Shown: positions 9,123-16,338 of the stretch, piece after piece
Layout: every line of letters starts with the position of its first letter
Position numbering within the stretch: the first letter of the stretch is position 1
Source: an uncultured Eubacteriales bacterium
GTDB taxonomy: Bacteria > Bacillota_I > Bacilli_A > RF39 > UBA660
Reading direction: 5' to 3'
Length of the DNA: 40,010 bases
Assembly: GCA_900320505.1 (NCBI GenBank)
Contig: ONSL01000016.1
Location: forward strand, 1 to 40,010
Notes under the pieces: model-generated
The model's database searches: none
The model's input: the letters and a program-made list of their open reading frames with translations, nothing else
Told to the model about the DNA's origin: nothing
Translations under genes and position numbers: made by a program

Positions 9123-11036
9123 ATGAATAAAAAAATTTCAATAATAATTAGTGCATATAATACAGAAAAGTATATTGAAAAATGTATCTCATCAATTACA
9201 AATCAAACATATAAAGACTTAGAAATAATAGTAATAGATGATGCATCTTCTGATGATACATTAAAAAAATTAAAAAATATCAAAGATAAAAGATTAAAAA
9301 TTCTTTCTAATAAGGAAAATAGTGGGCTTTCTTTTTCGAGAAATAAAGGAATTAAAGAATCAACAGGAGATTACGTTAGCTTTATTGACTCAGATGATTA
9401 TATACCAGAAAACTTTTATGAAGAACTAATGAAAACAATGGAAAAAGAAAAATCAGATATTGTTGTCTGTGATATCAATACTATATATGAAAACAATGGG
9501 AACAATATAAGACAAATATGTGGAAAAAAAGATGGAGACAAGATTGATTTTATAAATAAAGGACTTGCAGCATCAGCATGTAATAAATTATTTAAAAAGG
9601 ATATTATTAATAAATATCAATTTTCAGTCGGAAAAGTTAATGAAGATTTAGCAGTAATACTTCCATGCATTATTGAAGCAAATAAAGTATCATACAATGA
9701 AAATACTTATTATAACTATATTCAAAGAGGAAGCTCATTACAAAATTCAGCATTTTCAGAAAAAAGATTTGATATATTTTATGGAGTAGATCTTACATTA
9801 GAAAGAATAAAAAATGTAAAAGATTATAAGAAATATAAGGATGCAATTGTTTATAATCAACTAATAATGCTATTAGTTTATGTTATACCAAAAGAGACAG
9901 ATAGCAAAAAAAGAAAAATTTGGCTAAAAAAATATCATGATTTAATACAAAAATATGATATAAAAAATAATATATTCCTAGTAGATTTTTACAAAGATTT
10001 ATCATATAAACAGAGTGTATATTATAAAAAACTCATTGATTACACAGTAAATGGGAATATTTCAACAGCAAATTTAATAATAGATTTATATACAATATAC
10101 AGAAAATATAGAAAAAAAAAAGTAACAAAAGATAATTTAACTATAAAAGATTTAGTAGACATATCAGTATATCAGAGTAAACTGCCAAAAAACAAAAAAA
10201 CAATTTCCGTTGTAATACCAAATTACAATTATGAAAAATATTTATTAGAAAGATTATATTCAGTCTTAAACCAAAAAATAAAAATAGACGAAGTTATAAT
10301 CCTAGATGATTGCTCATCTGATAATAGTAGAAAGTTAATTGATGAATTAATTAAAAGATTATCAAAATATATAAATATATCAAAAGTTTATAACGAAAAA
10401 AATTCCGGCTCTGCTTTTAAACAATGGCAAAAAGGATTTAACCTTGCAAACTCAGACTATGTGTGGATTGCAGAAGCTGATGACTATTGTGATAGTAACT
10501 TTTTAAAAAAGGTATTTAATCCAATGATAAAAAATGAAAAAATACTGATTTCATATTCAGATACAGCATTCATAGATGCTGATGGAAAAATAATGATGAG
10601 TTCAATAAAGCCTGAAATTGACATAATGAAAACAGGTCACTGGGATAAATCATATATTAATGATGGAAAAGATGAATTTAAAAATTATTCTTTTTTAAAT
10701 TGTACAATTGCAAATGTTTCAAGTGTTGTTTTCAAGAAAGATAATTATGATGATTTATTCAAATTATCTGGTAATTTTAAACAAGCAGGTGACTGGCTAT
10801 TATATGTAAATATTATGCAACGTGGTTTAATTGCATATTATAATAAACCTCTAAACTACTATAGGGTCCATGGAAATAATGTAAGCTCTGTAACAAAAAA
10901 AGATGCACATTTAAAAGAAATAAAAAGAATACACAAATTCTATGATGAAAAATATGGACTTAATAAAAAGCAAAAAAATGAAATAGAAAAAAGATATAAG
11001 TTTTTAACTAAAGTATGGAATCTAGATAGAAAATAA
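9123..11036 (+). CDS. Double GT2 glycosyltransferase
   Basis: ATG 9123 is preferred over the in-frame GTG 9114 because the AGGTGG ribosome site (9112-9117) overlaps that GTG and spaces well to the ATG; the product has 637 residues. Module one (residues 1 to ~230) has ISIIISAYNTEKYIEKC, VIDDASSDDT and FIDSDDYI. Module two (from ~360) has SVVIPNYNYEKYLLERLYSV, IILDDCSSDNS and WIAEADDY. No membrane segments are evident. Module one resembles the last module of the preceding protein and module two resembles that protein's first module, so the pair share parts in permuted order. It probably adds two residues of the repeat unit. Donor and acceptor sugars cannot be inferred. Confidence 0.83.
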   Translation: MNKKISIIISAYNTEKYIEKCISSITNQTYKDLEIIVIDDASSDDTLKKLKNIKDKRLKILSNKENSGLSFSRNKGIKESTGDYVSFIDSDDYIPENFYEELMKTMEKEKSDIVVCDINTIYENNGNNIRQICGKKDGDKIDFINKGLAASACNKLFKKDIINKYQFSVGKVNEDLAVILPCIIEANKVSYNENTYYNYIQRGSSLQNSAFSEKRFDIFYGVDLTLERIKNVKDYKKYKDAIVYNQLIMLLVYVIPKETDSKKRKIWLKKYHDLIQKYDIKNNIFLVDFYKDLSYKQSVYYKKLIDYTVNGNISTANLIIDLYTIYRKYRKKKVTKDNLTIKDLVDISVYQSKLPKNKKTISVVIPNYNYEKYLLERLYSVLNQKIKIDEVIILDDCSSDNSRKLIDELIKRLSKYINISKVYNEKNSGSAFKQWQKGFNLANSDYVWIAEADDYCDSNFLKKVFNPMIKNEKILISYSDTAFIDADGKIMMSSIKPEIDIMKTGHWDKSYINDGKDEFKNYSFLNCTIANVSSVVFKKDNYDDLFKLSGNFKQAGDWLLYVNIMQRGLIAYYNKPLNYYRVHGNNVSSVTKKDAHLKEIKRIHKFYDEKYGLNKKQKNEIEKRYKFLTKVWNLDRK

Positions 11037-11041
11037 CATAC

Positions 11042-11071
11042 TTGACCTCTATTTGTTAAAAATATTATAAT
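11042..11071 (+). promoter_or_regulatory. Promoter upstream of GtrB-like gene
   Basis: TTGACC (11042-11047), an 18-base spacer and TATAAT (11066-11071). It gives the next two genes their own start within the polysaccharide locus. Confidence 0.65.
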
Positions 11072-11093
11072 TAAACTGGAAGGTGTTTTGTAA

Positions 11094-12056
11094 ATGAAAA
11101 GAGAAAATAAATTATACGTTGTTATACCATGTTATAATGAAGAAGAAGTATTAAATGAAACAACAAAAAGATTAACAGAAAAAATGAATAGTTTAATAAA
11201 GAAAAAAGTAATAAGTAAAGATAGTAAAGTAATGTATGTAAATGATGGCTCAAAAGATTCAACATGGGAGCTTATTAAAAAGATACATAAACAAAATGAT
11301 TTGTTTACAGGTATATCTTTATCAAGAAATAGAGGACATCAAAATGCATTAGTTGCAGGACTTCTAACTGCAAGAAAATATGCTGATGTAGTAATATCAA
11401 TGGATGCCGACCTTCAAGATGATATAAATGCAATGGATAAAATGCTAGAAAAATACGATGAAGGTTGCGACATAGTCTATGGAGTAAGGTCAGCCAGAAA
11501 AACAGATACATGGTTTAAAAGAACAACAGCAGAAAGTTTTTATAAATTTATGGATAAAATGGGAGTTGAAATTGTCTACAATCATGCTGATTACAGATTA
11601 ACATCTAAAAGAGTATTAGATGAATTTAGTAATTTTCATGAAGTAAACTTATTCTTAAGAGGAATATTCCCATTAATAGGATTCAAGACTGATAAAGTAT
11701 ATTATGAAAGAGCAGAAAGATTTGCTGGAGAATCAAAATATCCACTTAAAAAAATGCTTAATTTTGCATGGGATGGAATAACATCATTTAGTACAGAACC
11801 AATAAGGCTTATAACATTATTTGGTGGATTCCTTACATTTATAAGTATACTTACAATTATAATAATGCTTATTGTTAAATTATGCGGAGTTTCAATAACA
11901 CGTCTTTCATTTGGCATAGTTGCTTTATGGATACTTGGAAGCATTAATTTATTAGCACTAGGAATTGTAGGAGAATATGTTGGAAAAGTATATGCTGAAA
12001 CTAAAGCTAGACCAAGATTTATAATATCAGAGAATTTAAATGAAAATGAAAAATAA
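11094..12056 (+). CDS. Polyprenyl-phosphate glycosyltransferase (GtrB / DPM1-like)
   Basis: The 320-residue GT2 enzyme has a ribosome site (GGAAGGTG) before ATG 11094. The N-terminus LYVVIPCYNEEEVLNETTKRL, the MDADLQDD metal motif, YGVRSARKTDTWFKR and NHADYRLTSKRVL identify the DPM1/GtrB/ArnC group. Two C-terminal membrane segments (about 230-255 and 270-295) are the usual anchors. The group transfers a sugar from a nucleotide donor to undecaprenyl phosphate on the cytoplasmic face. The lipid-linked sugar is then used outside by a GT-C enzyme, and the next gene encodes a suitable polytopic protein. Sugar identity is unknown. Confidence 0.88.
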   Translation: MKRENKLYVVIPCYNEEEVLNETTKRLTEKMNSLIKKKVISKDSKVMYVNDGSKDSTWELIKKIHKQNDLFTGISLSRNRGHQNALVAGLLTARKYADVVISMDADLQDDINAMDKMLEKYDEGCDIVYGVRSARKTDTWFKRTTAESFYKFMDKMGVEIVYNHADYRLTSKRVLDEFSNFHEVNLFLRGIFPLIGFKTDKVYYERAERFAGESKYPLKKMLNFAWDGITSFSTEPIRLITLFGGFLTFISILTIIIMLIVKLCGVSITRLSFGIVALWILGSINLLALGIVGEYVGKVYAETKARPRFIISENLNENEK

Positions 12057-13596
12057 AAATAAATTAAATGTTTTTTTTGATAAATTTGTAAATAATTTAT
12101 ACATTATTATATTCTCTATAATTTTTATAGTTATTTTATTTTTTTCTTATAAAAACTATGCATGTAAGAAATTATACCTTACTAACAATATAATACTTTT
12201 ATTTATTGGCATAATTATCTGCTTTATTATATATAGATTAATTAACAGAATAAAAATTAAAAGTGGAAAAAAAATAAATGTGATTTTTATAATACTAACA
12301 ATTGTATTAATTCCTTTTTTGTTTTGTTATACAAGAAATTATCTTTTTATAACCGGATGGGATGTTGACGTAATTAGAAGAACCTCTACTTCAATAGTAA
12401 AAAATGAACCAATATGGTCAGATTACTTTGCAATGTATCCAAATAATATGCTATTAACATACATCTTAACAAAATTTGTCAGTTTTTCTAACATACTTAA
12501 CATACAACACATAGATAATTTGTTCTTATTAATAAATTGTTTTATATTTTCAATAACAAACTTTTTAGTATTTAAAATAACCTATAATATATATAAATCT
12601 TATAATAAAGCAATATTTGCATATATTTTATGTTTTGCATTAGTAACATTATCACCATGGATATGTGTAATGTATTCTGATACATTAGGCCTATTTTTAC
12701 TTACATTAGGAGTCTATTTGTTTATAAAAAAAGAGAATGCATCTGAAAATAAAAAAATAATTTATTTTATACTTTATACATTTGTATTAATTTTTGGCTA
12801 CTTTATAAAACCACAAGTATTTATATTCTTAATTGCAATATTTTTATATAAATTAACAAAGTTTAAATTCTCAATGTTAAAAAATAAATATTTTTGGATA
12901 AAATCAATTTCATTTATACTTATTTTCTGTTGCATTACTACGTTGGTAAATCAAATTAAACAAAAACCATATTTTTATACAAATGTAAAAGAATCAAATT
13001 TTGGAATTGAACATTACTTAATGATGGGTCATAATCTAGAAACAAGAGGAATTTATTCATATGATGACGTAGTATACTCCGAATCTTTCAAAACAAAAAA
13101 AGAAAGAAAAAAAGGTGATCTAAAATTAGTAAGAAAGAGAATAAACGGTGCAGGAGTATTAGGCTTAATTAGCTTATATACAGATAAAACATTAACAAAC
13201 TATAACGATGGCTCATTTGCATTTGGATGTGAAGGAAATTTTTATAAATATAAATATTCATATGGAAATAAAAAAGTAAGAGAAGCATTACAAAGTTATT
13301 ATCTAGATGGAGATAATCAAATAATATTCTTTACAGTGCAGCAGATAATTTGGTTAGCAGTTCTATTCTTAAATTTATTATCACTAAGTAAAACATCTAA
13401 TGAAAAAATAACAATTATGAAATTAGCAATAATAGGATTATCTATTTTTGAACTACTATTTGAAGCAAGAGCAAGATACTTATTTGCATATGCACCTGTT
13501 TATATAATAATAGGTATTAATGGTACAGAAAAATTTGACATAATTCTATTAAAAAGGAAATTAAAAAAGAAATATAAAAAAGTTTTCAATAAATAA
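12040..13596 (+). CDS. Polytopic membrane protein, probable GT-C glycosyltransferase
   Basis: The protein has up to 518 residues and overlaps the GtrB-like gene by 17 bases; ATG 12046 two codons in is an alternative start and neither has a strong ribosome site, suggesting translational coupling. It has about ten or eleven hydrophobic segments. The first larger extracytoplasmic loop contains TGWDVDVIRRTS, and an acidic residue in this position is typical of GT-C enzymes that use polyprenyl-phosphate sugars. A soluble segment (about 330-420, HYLMMGHN...) lies before the last membrane pair. Its place directly after a polyprenyl-phosphate sugar synthase suggests it transfers that sugar to the polymer outside the membrane. 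I do not recognise a specific family, so the function is inferred. Confidence 0.65.
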   Translation: MKMKNKNKLNVFFDKFVNNLYIIIFSIIFIVILFFSYKNYACKKLYLTNNIILLFIGIIICFIIYRLINRIKIKSGKKINVIFIILTIVLIPFLFCYTRNYLFITGWDVDVIRRTSTSIVKNEPIWSDYFAMYPNNMLLTYILTKFVSFSNILNIQHIDNLFLLINCFIFSITNFLVFKITYNIYKSYNKAIFAYILCFALVTLSPWICVMYSDTLGLFLLTLGVYLFIKKENASENKKIIYFILYTFVLIFGYFIKPQVFIFLIAIFLYKLTKFKFSMLKNKYFWIKSISFILIFCCITTLVNQIKQKPYFYTNVKESNFGIEHYLMMGHNLETRGIYSYDDVVYSESFKTKKERKKGDLKLVRKRINGAGVLGLISLYTDKTLTNYNDGSFAFGCEGNFYKYKYSYGNKKVREALQSYYLDGDNQIIFFTVQQIIWLAVLFLNLLSLSKTSNEKITIMKLAIIGLSIFELLFEARARYLFAYAPVYIIIGINGTEKFDIILLKRKLKKKYKKVFNK

Positions 13597-13607
13597 AACA
13601 AATATTT

Positions 13608-13636
13608 AAAAGTACTTTTATAAGTCCTTTTTTTTT
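13608..13636 (+). terminator. Imperfect Rho-independent terminator
   Basis: AAAAGTACTT (13608-13617) pairs with AAGTCCTTTT (13622-13631) with one mismatch and a TTAT loop, followed by a T-run to 13636. Confidence 0.5.
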
Positions 13637-13662
13637 AGTATAATAAATAAAGAGGAATAAAT

Positions 13663-14514
13663 ATGAAAAAACTATATTTTACAATAATAAATTATAATGA
13701 CTATAAAACAACTAAAACATTAATAGATAATATAAAAGATTATAAAAGTATATACAAAATAATTGTTGTTGATAATAACAGTACAGATGATAGCTATCCG
13801 AATTTAAAAAAAATAGAATCTAAAAAAATAAATGTAATAAAAAATAAAAATAGCAGTTATGCATCTGGAATAAATTATGCAGCAAAATACATATTTAAAG
13901 AAGAAAAAGAATTTAACATGGTAGTATCTAATTCAGATATTATAATAAGAAATGATAATGATTTAAAAATGCTAAATAACGACCTAGGAGAAAGTATTGG
14001 AGTGGTAGGTCCAATAATAAATACACACGGAGAAAAGTCTTGTGGTTGGCCTATAACTACACCAAATAAAGAGATTCTATTTAACATTCCATTAATTAGT
14101 AGATACTTTAGAAATAAATATTTAAAATATCCTAATAATTATTTAAAAAATGATGTAACAGAAGTAGATGCTGTATCTGGATGTTTCTTTGTGATAAGTA
14201 GTAATGCACTAAAAGCTATTGATTATTTAGATGAAAATACACATCTATATTATGAAGAAAATATTTTATCAATACGATTAAGAAAAAAAGGATATAAAGA
14301 AGTAGTAGATAAAAGAGTAGAAGTAATACACAACCACTCTGTAAGTATAGATAAATCAGTATCAAGAATAAATAAATTTAAAGAATTAAAGAAAAGTCAA
14401 AAATATTATGTATATAATTATTTAAAACCTAATATAATACAAAAATTCTTATTATTTCTAATGAATAAATTATCTTTACTTATACTTCATATCAGATGTT
14501 TATTTAGTAAATAA
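13663..14514 (+). CDS. GT2 family glycosyltransferase (WbbL-like)
   Basis: The protein has 283 residues and a ribosome site (agagga) upstream of ATG 13663. LYFTIINYNDYKTTKTLIDNI, IVVDNNSTDDSY, NKNSSYASGINYAA and VVSNSDI are family 2 GT-A motifs; the metal site is NSD instead of the NND of the gene at 5369. DAVSGCFFVISSNAL and YYEENILSIRLRKKGY match WbbL-like rhamnosyltransferases. A short hydrophobic C-terminal stretch (FLLFLMNKLSLLILHI) may attach it to the membrane. It is the last gene of the polysaccharide block before the ORF6N array and is followed by a strong terminator. A TATAAT at 13639-13644 may serve as its -10, but no good -35 is present. Confidence 0.83.
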   Translation: MKKLYFTIINYNDYKTTKTLIDNIKDYKSIYKIIVVDNNSTDDSYPNLKKIESKKINVIKNKNSSYASGINYAAKYIFKEEKEFNMVVSNSDIIIRNDNDLKMLNNDLGESIGVVGPIINTHGEKSCGWPITTPNKEILFNIPLISRYFRNKYLKYPNNYLKNDVTEVDAVSGCFFVISSNALKAIDYLDENTHLYYEENILSIRLRKKGYKEVVDKRVEVIHNHSVSIDKSVSRINKFKELKKSQKYYVYNYLKPNIIQKFLLFLMNKLSLLILHIRCLFSK

Positions 14515-14520
14515 ATAATT

Positions 14521-14559
14521 AAAAACTTAAGATTAAAAGTTTTCTCTTAAGTTTTTTTT
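14521..14559 (+). terminator. Strong Rho-independent terminator
   Basis: AAAAACTTAAGA (14521-14532) pairs perfectly with TCTTAAGTTTTT (14545-14556) and is followed by further T. It separates the polysaccharide genes from the ORF6N array. Confidence 0.85.
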
Positions 14560-14567
14560 GTAATTCA

Positions 14568-14589
14568 GTGTGTGCAAAAGTATACACAC
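14568..14589. repeat. Inverted repeat upstream of ORF6N-array promoter, possible operator
   Basis: GTGTGT (14568-14573) and ACACAC (14584-14589) are separated by 10 bases, just upstream of the array promoter. Its position suits binding by a regulator such as an ORF6N protein or the AbiEi-like protein of this operon (inference). Confidence 0.4.
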
Positions 14590-14602
14590 AAAAAAATATA
14601 AA

Positions 14603-14632
14603 TTGACTTTATATATTTCAATATGATATCAT
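14603..14632 (+). promoter_or_regulatory. Promoter of the ORF6N array
   Basis: TTGACT (14603-14608) lies 18 bases before TATCAT (14627-14632), with an extended -10 TG at 14624-14625. It drives copy A at 14681 and, by close gene spacing, probably the whole array. Confidence 0.6.
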
Positions 14633-14680
14633 AAATTTATAAGTTAACTAATTGTTTACAAAAGTAGGAGGGTAAGGCGC

Positions 14681-15523
14681 ATGAATGAATTAGCAAAAAA
14701 AGATAAAATAGAGAATATGATATATGAAATAAGAGGAAGAGAGGTTATACTTGACTCTGACCTAGCAAAACTTTATGGAGTTGAAACAAAAAGAATAAAC
14801 GAAGCAGTAAGAAGAAATAAAAATAAGTTTCCAGAAAGATTGTGCTTTAGATTAACAGAACATGAAATATTAATTATTTCAAGGTCGCAAATTGCGACCT
14901 TAAAGAATGTACGTGGGCAACACAGAAAATACTTGCCAACTGTCTTTACAGAACAAGGAATATATATGCTAGCAACAATACTAAAAAGTAAAATTGCAAC
15001 TGATACCACAATTGCAATAATGGATGCATTTGTTTTGATGAAAAAATATATTTCAAATGATTTAGTTGAACAAAAATATGTTAATAAATTAGTTTATAAT
15101 TTAGATGATAGGGTAAGTTTACTTGAAGCATCATTTAGTGAGATAAACAATAAAGAAAAAGTAAATCCACTATTTTTTGAAGGACAAATATATGATGCTT
15201 ATAGTTTATTAAAAAACATATTTGATAAGGCAAGTAAAGAAATAATAATTATAGATAACTATATAGATAGACATTTATTAGATGTACTTAAATATAACAA
15301 TGAAGATTACTTAAAATATAAAAAAGAATATTCTAATGTAAAACTAATTATTAATAATAAATTTCATGATAGATTTATAATTCTGGATAAGAATATTTTA
15401 TATCACTCAGGAGCAAGCTTTAAAGATTTAGGTAGTAAATGTTTTGCAATAAGTAAGATTGATGATAAAGACATGCTTAATAGTTTATTGAAACATATAG
15501 ATGGAGGTAAGGTACATGAATAA
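14681..15523 (+). CDS. ORF6N-domain protein with PLD-like tail, array copy A (intact head)
   Basis: The 280-residue protein has a ribosome site (aggaggg) 11 bases before ATG 14681. Residues ~8-125 are a complete ORF6N domain, a putative DNA-binding fold common in phage and mobile elements: IENMIYEIRGREVILDSDLA, LYGVETKRINEAVRRN, NKFPERLCFRLTEHE, then LPTVFTEQGIYMLATIL. The tail (~160-280) has FFEGQIYDAYSLLKNIF, IIIIDNYIDRHLLDVL, HDRFIILD and YHSGASFKDLG, a phospholipase D-like half domain with HDR in place of HKD. Relative to copy C, 12 residues with a central strand are missing after LLDVLK. A 21-base palindrome lies inside the head at 14881-14901. The last 8 bases overlap an embedded start codon for copy B. 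Its function is unknown; a regulator or defence-related role is inferred. Confidence 0.85.
   Translation: MNELAKKDKIENMIYEIRGREVILDSDLAKLYGVETKRINEAVRRNKNKFPERLCFRLTEHEILIISRSQIATLKNVRGQHRKYLPTVFTEQGIYMLATILKSKIATDTTIAIMDAFVLMKKYISNDLVEQKYVNKLVYNLDDRVSLLEASFSEINNKEKVNPLFFEGQIYDAYSLLKNIFDKASKEIIIIDNYIDRHLLDVLKYNNEDYLKYKKEYSNVKLIINNKFHDRFIILDKNILYHSGASFKDLGSKCFAISKIDDKDMLNSLLKHIDGGKVHE
14881..14901. repeat. Perfect palindrome inside ORF6N head A
   Basis: AAGGTCGCAA, centre A, TTGCGACCTT: 10-base arms with no mismatch. It encodes SRSQIATL between the HTH-like part and the FTEQG motif. Copies B and C have different palindromes at the equivalent position. Confidence 0.95.
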
Positions 15524-15542
15524 ATTAACAAAAGAAAATAAG
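15155..15542 (+). repeat. Tail repeat unit of copy A, including next ribosome site and start
   Basis: It runs from GAAAAAGTAAAT to the leader ATGAATAAATTAACAAAAG...AATAAG. It closely matches 15931-16327 apart from scattered substitutions and a 9-base indel. Both units end with GGAGGTAAGGTACATGAATAA, an embedded ribosome site and start codon for the following copy. Confidence 0.9.
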
Positions 15543-16308
15543 ACTTTATGAATGTAAAAATGGAACAAAAGAGATAAATCAAGCTGTTAAAAATAATCCT
15601 AATAAATTTCCTGAAAGATTTACTTTTAAAATTAGCAAAGAAGAATCCCAAATTTTTTTGGTCAAAATTTTTGACCAAAAAAAAGAGACTCGTGGTGGAA
15701 AATATAATATGCCAAGAGTTTTCACAGAAGAGGGTGTACTTATGCTTGCAACAATTCTAAAAAGCAAGGTAGCAGCATCAACTACAATTGCAATAATGGA
15801 TGCATTCGTTGCAATGAGAAAATATATATCTAGTAGCATAATAGAACAAAAGTATATAAACAATCTTGTATTAGAAGATCATGAAAAAGTAAAGTTATTG
15901 CAAGAATCAATTAATGAAATGAACAAGAAAGAAAAAGTAAATACATTATTCTTTGAAGGACAAATATACGATGCTTATAGTTTATTAAAAAACATATTTG
16001 ATAAGGCAAGTAAAGAAATAATAATTATAGATAACTATATAGATAGACATTTATTAGATGTACTTAAAACAAACAAGTATAATAATGAGGATTACTTAAA
16101 ATATAAGAAAGAATATTCTAATGTAGAATTAATTATTAATAATAATTTTCATGATAGATTTATAATTCTTGATAAAAGTATTCTATATCATTCAGGAGCA
16201 AGCTTTAAAGATTTGGGTAGTAAATGCTTTGCAATAAGTAAGATTGATGATAAAGACATGCTTAATAGTTTATTGAAACATATAGATGGAGGTAAGGTAC
16301 ATGAATAA
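15541..16308 (+). pseudogene. ORF6N / PLD-like array copy B, decayed at the 5' end
   Basis: The readable frame begins RLYECKNGTKEINQAVKNN at 15541 and continues through NKFPERFTFKISKEESQIF, MPRVFTEEGVLMLATIL and the same PLD-like tail as copy A. The first ~27 ORF6N residues, including the LDSDLA part, are deleted. The strong embedded start (ATG 15516, ribosome site GGAGGT at 15503-15508) is in another frame and makes only MNKLTKENKTL before a stop. No in-frame ATG exists near the 5' end. The only candidate is TTG 15658, which would remove half the head and has no ribosome site; it would give 216 residues. Nine residues are missing in the tail relative to copy C. It may be dead, or a silent cassette for recombination (inference). 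Confidence 0.7.
15653..15683. repeat. Perfect 31-base palindrome inside ORF6N head B
   Basis: The left arm TTTTTTTGGTCAAAA (15653-15667), centre T, and right arm TTTTGACCAAAAAAA (15669-15683) match without mismatch. The half-sites GGTC and GACC have the same 9-base spacing as in copy A, while the bases between them differ. Confidence 0.95.
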
Positions 16309-16327
16309 ATTAACAAAAGAAAATAAG
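15931..16327 (+). repeat. Tail repeat unit of copy B, including next ribosome site and start
   Basis: This is a direct repeat of 15155-15542, including the terminal leader ATGAATAAATTAACAAAAG...AATAAG that now precedes copy C. Head B is therefore flanked by direct repeats of roughly 390 bases, a suitable substrate for homologous deletion or amplification. Confidence 0.9.
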
Positions 16328-16338
16328 GAAGAGAGGTT

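Noticed and set aside
3754-14600. Invertible promoters or homopolymer phase switches in the polysaccharide genes
   Set aside because: A-runs are frequent because of base composition, but I found no matched inverted repeats flanking a promoter and no recombinase gene.
15658-16308. TTG 15658 as a genuine start for array copy B
   Set aside because: It lies inside the palindrome, has no ribosome site and would cut the ORF6N domain in half, while homologous sequence continues upstream in frame to 15541.
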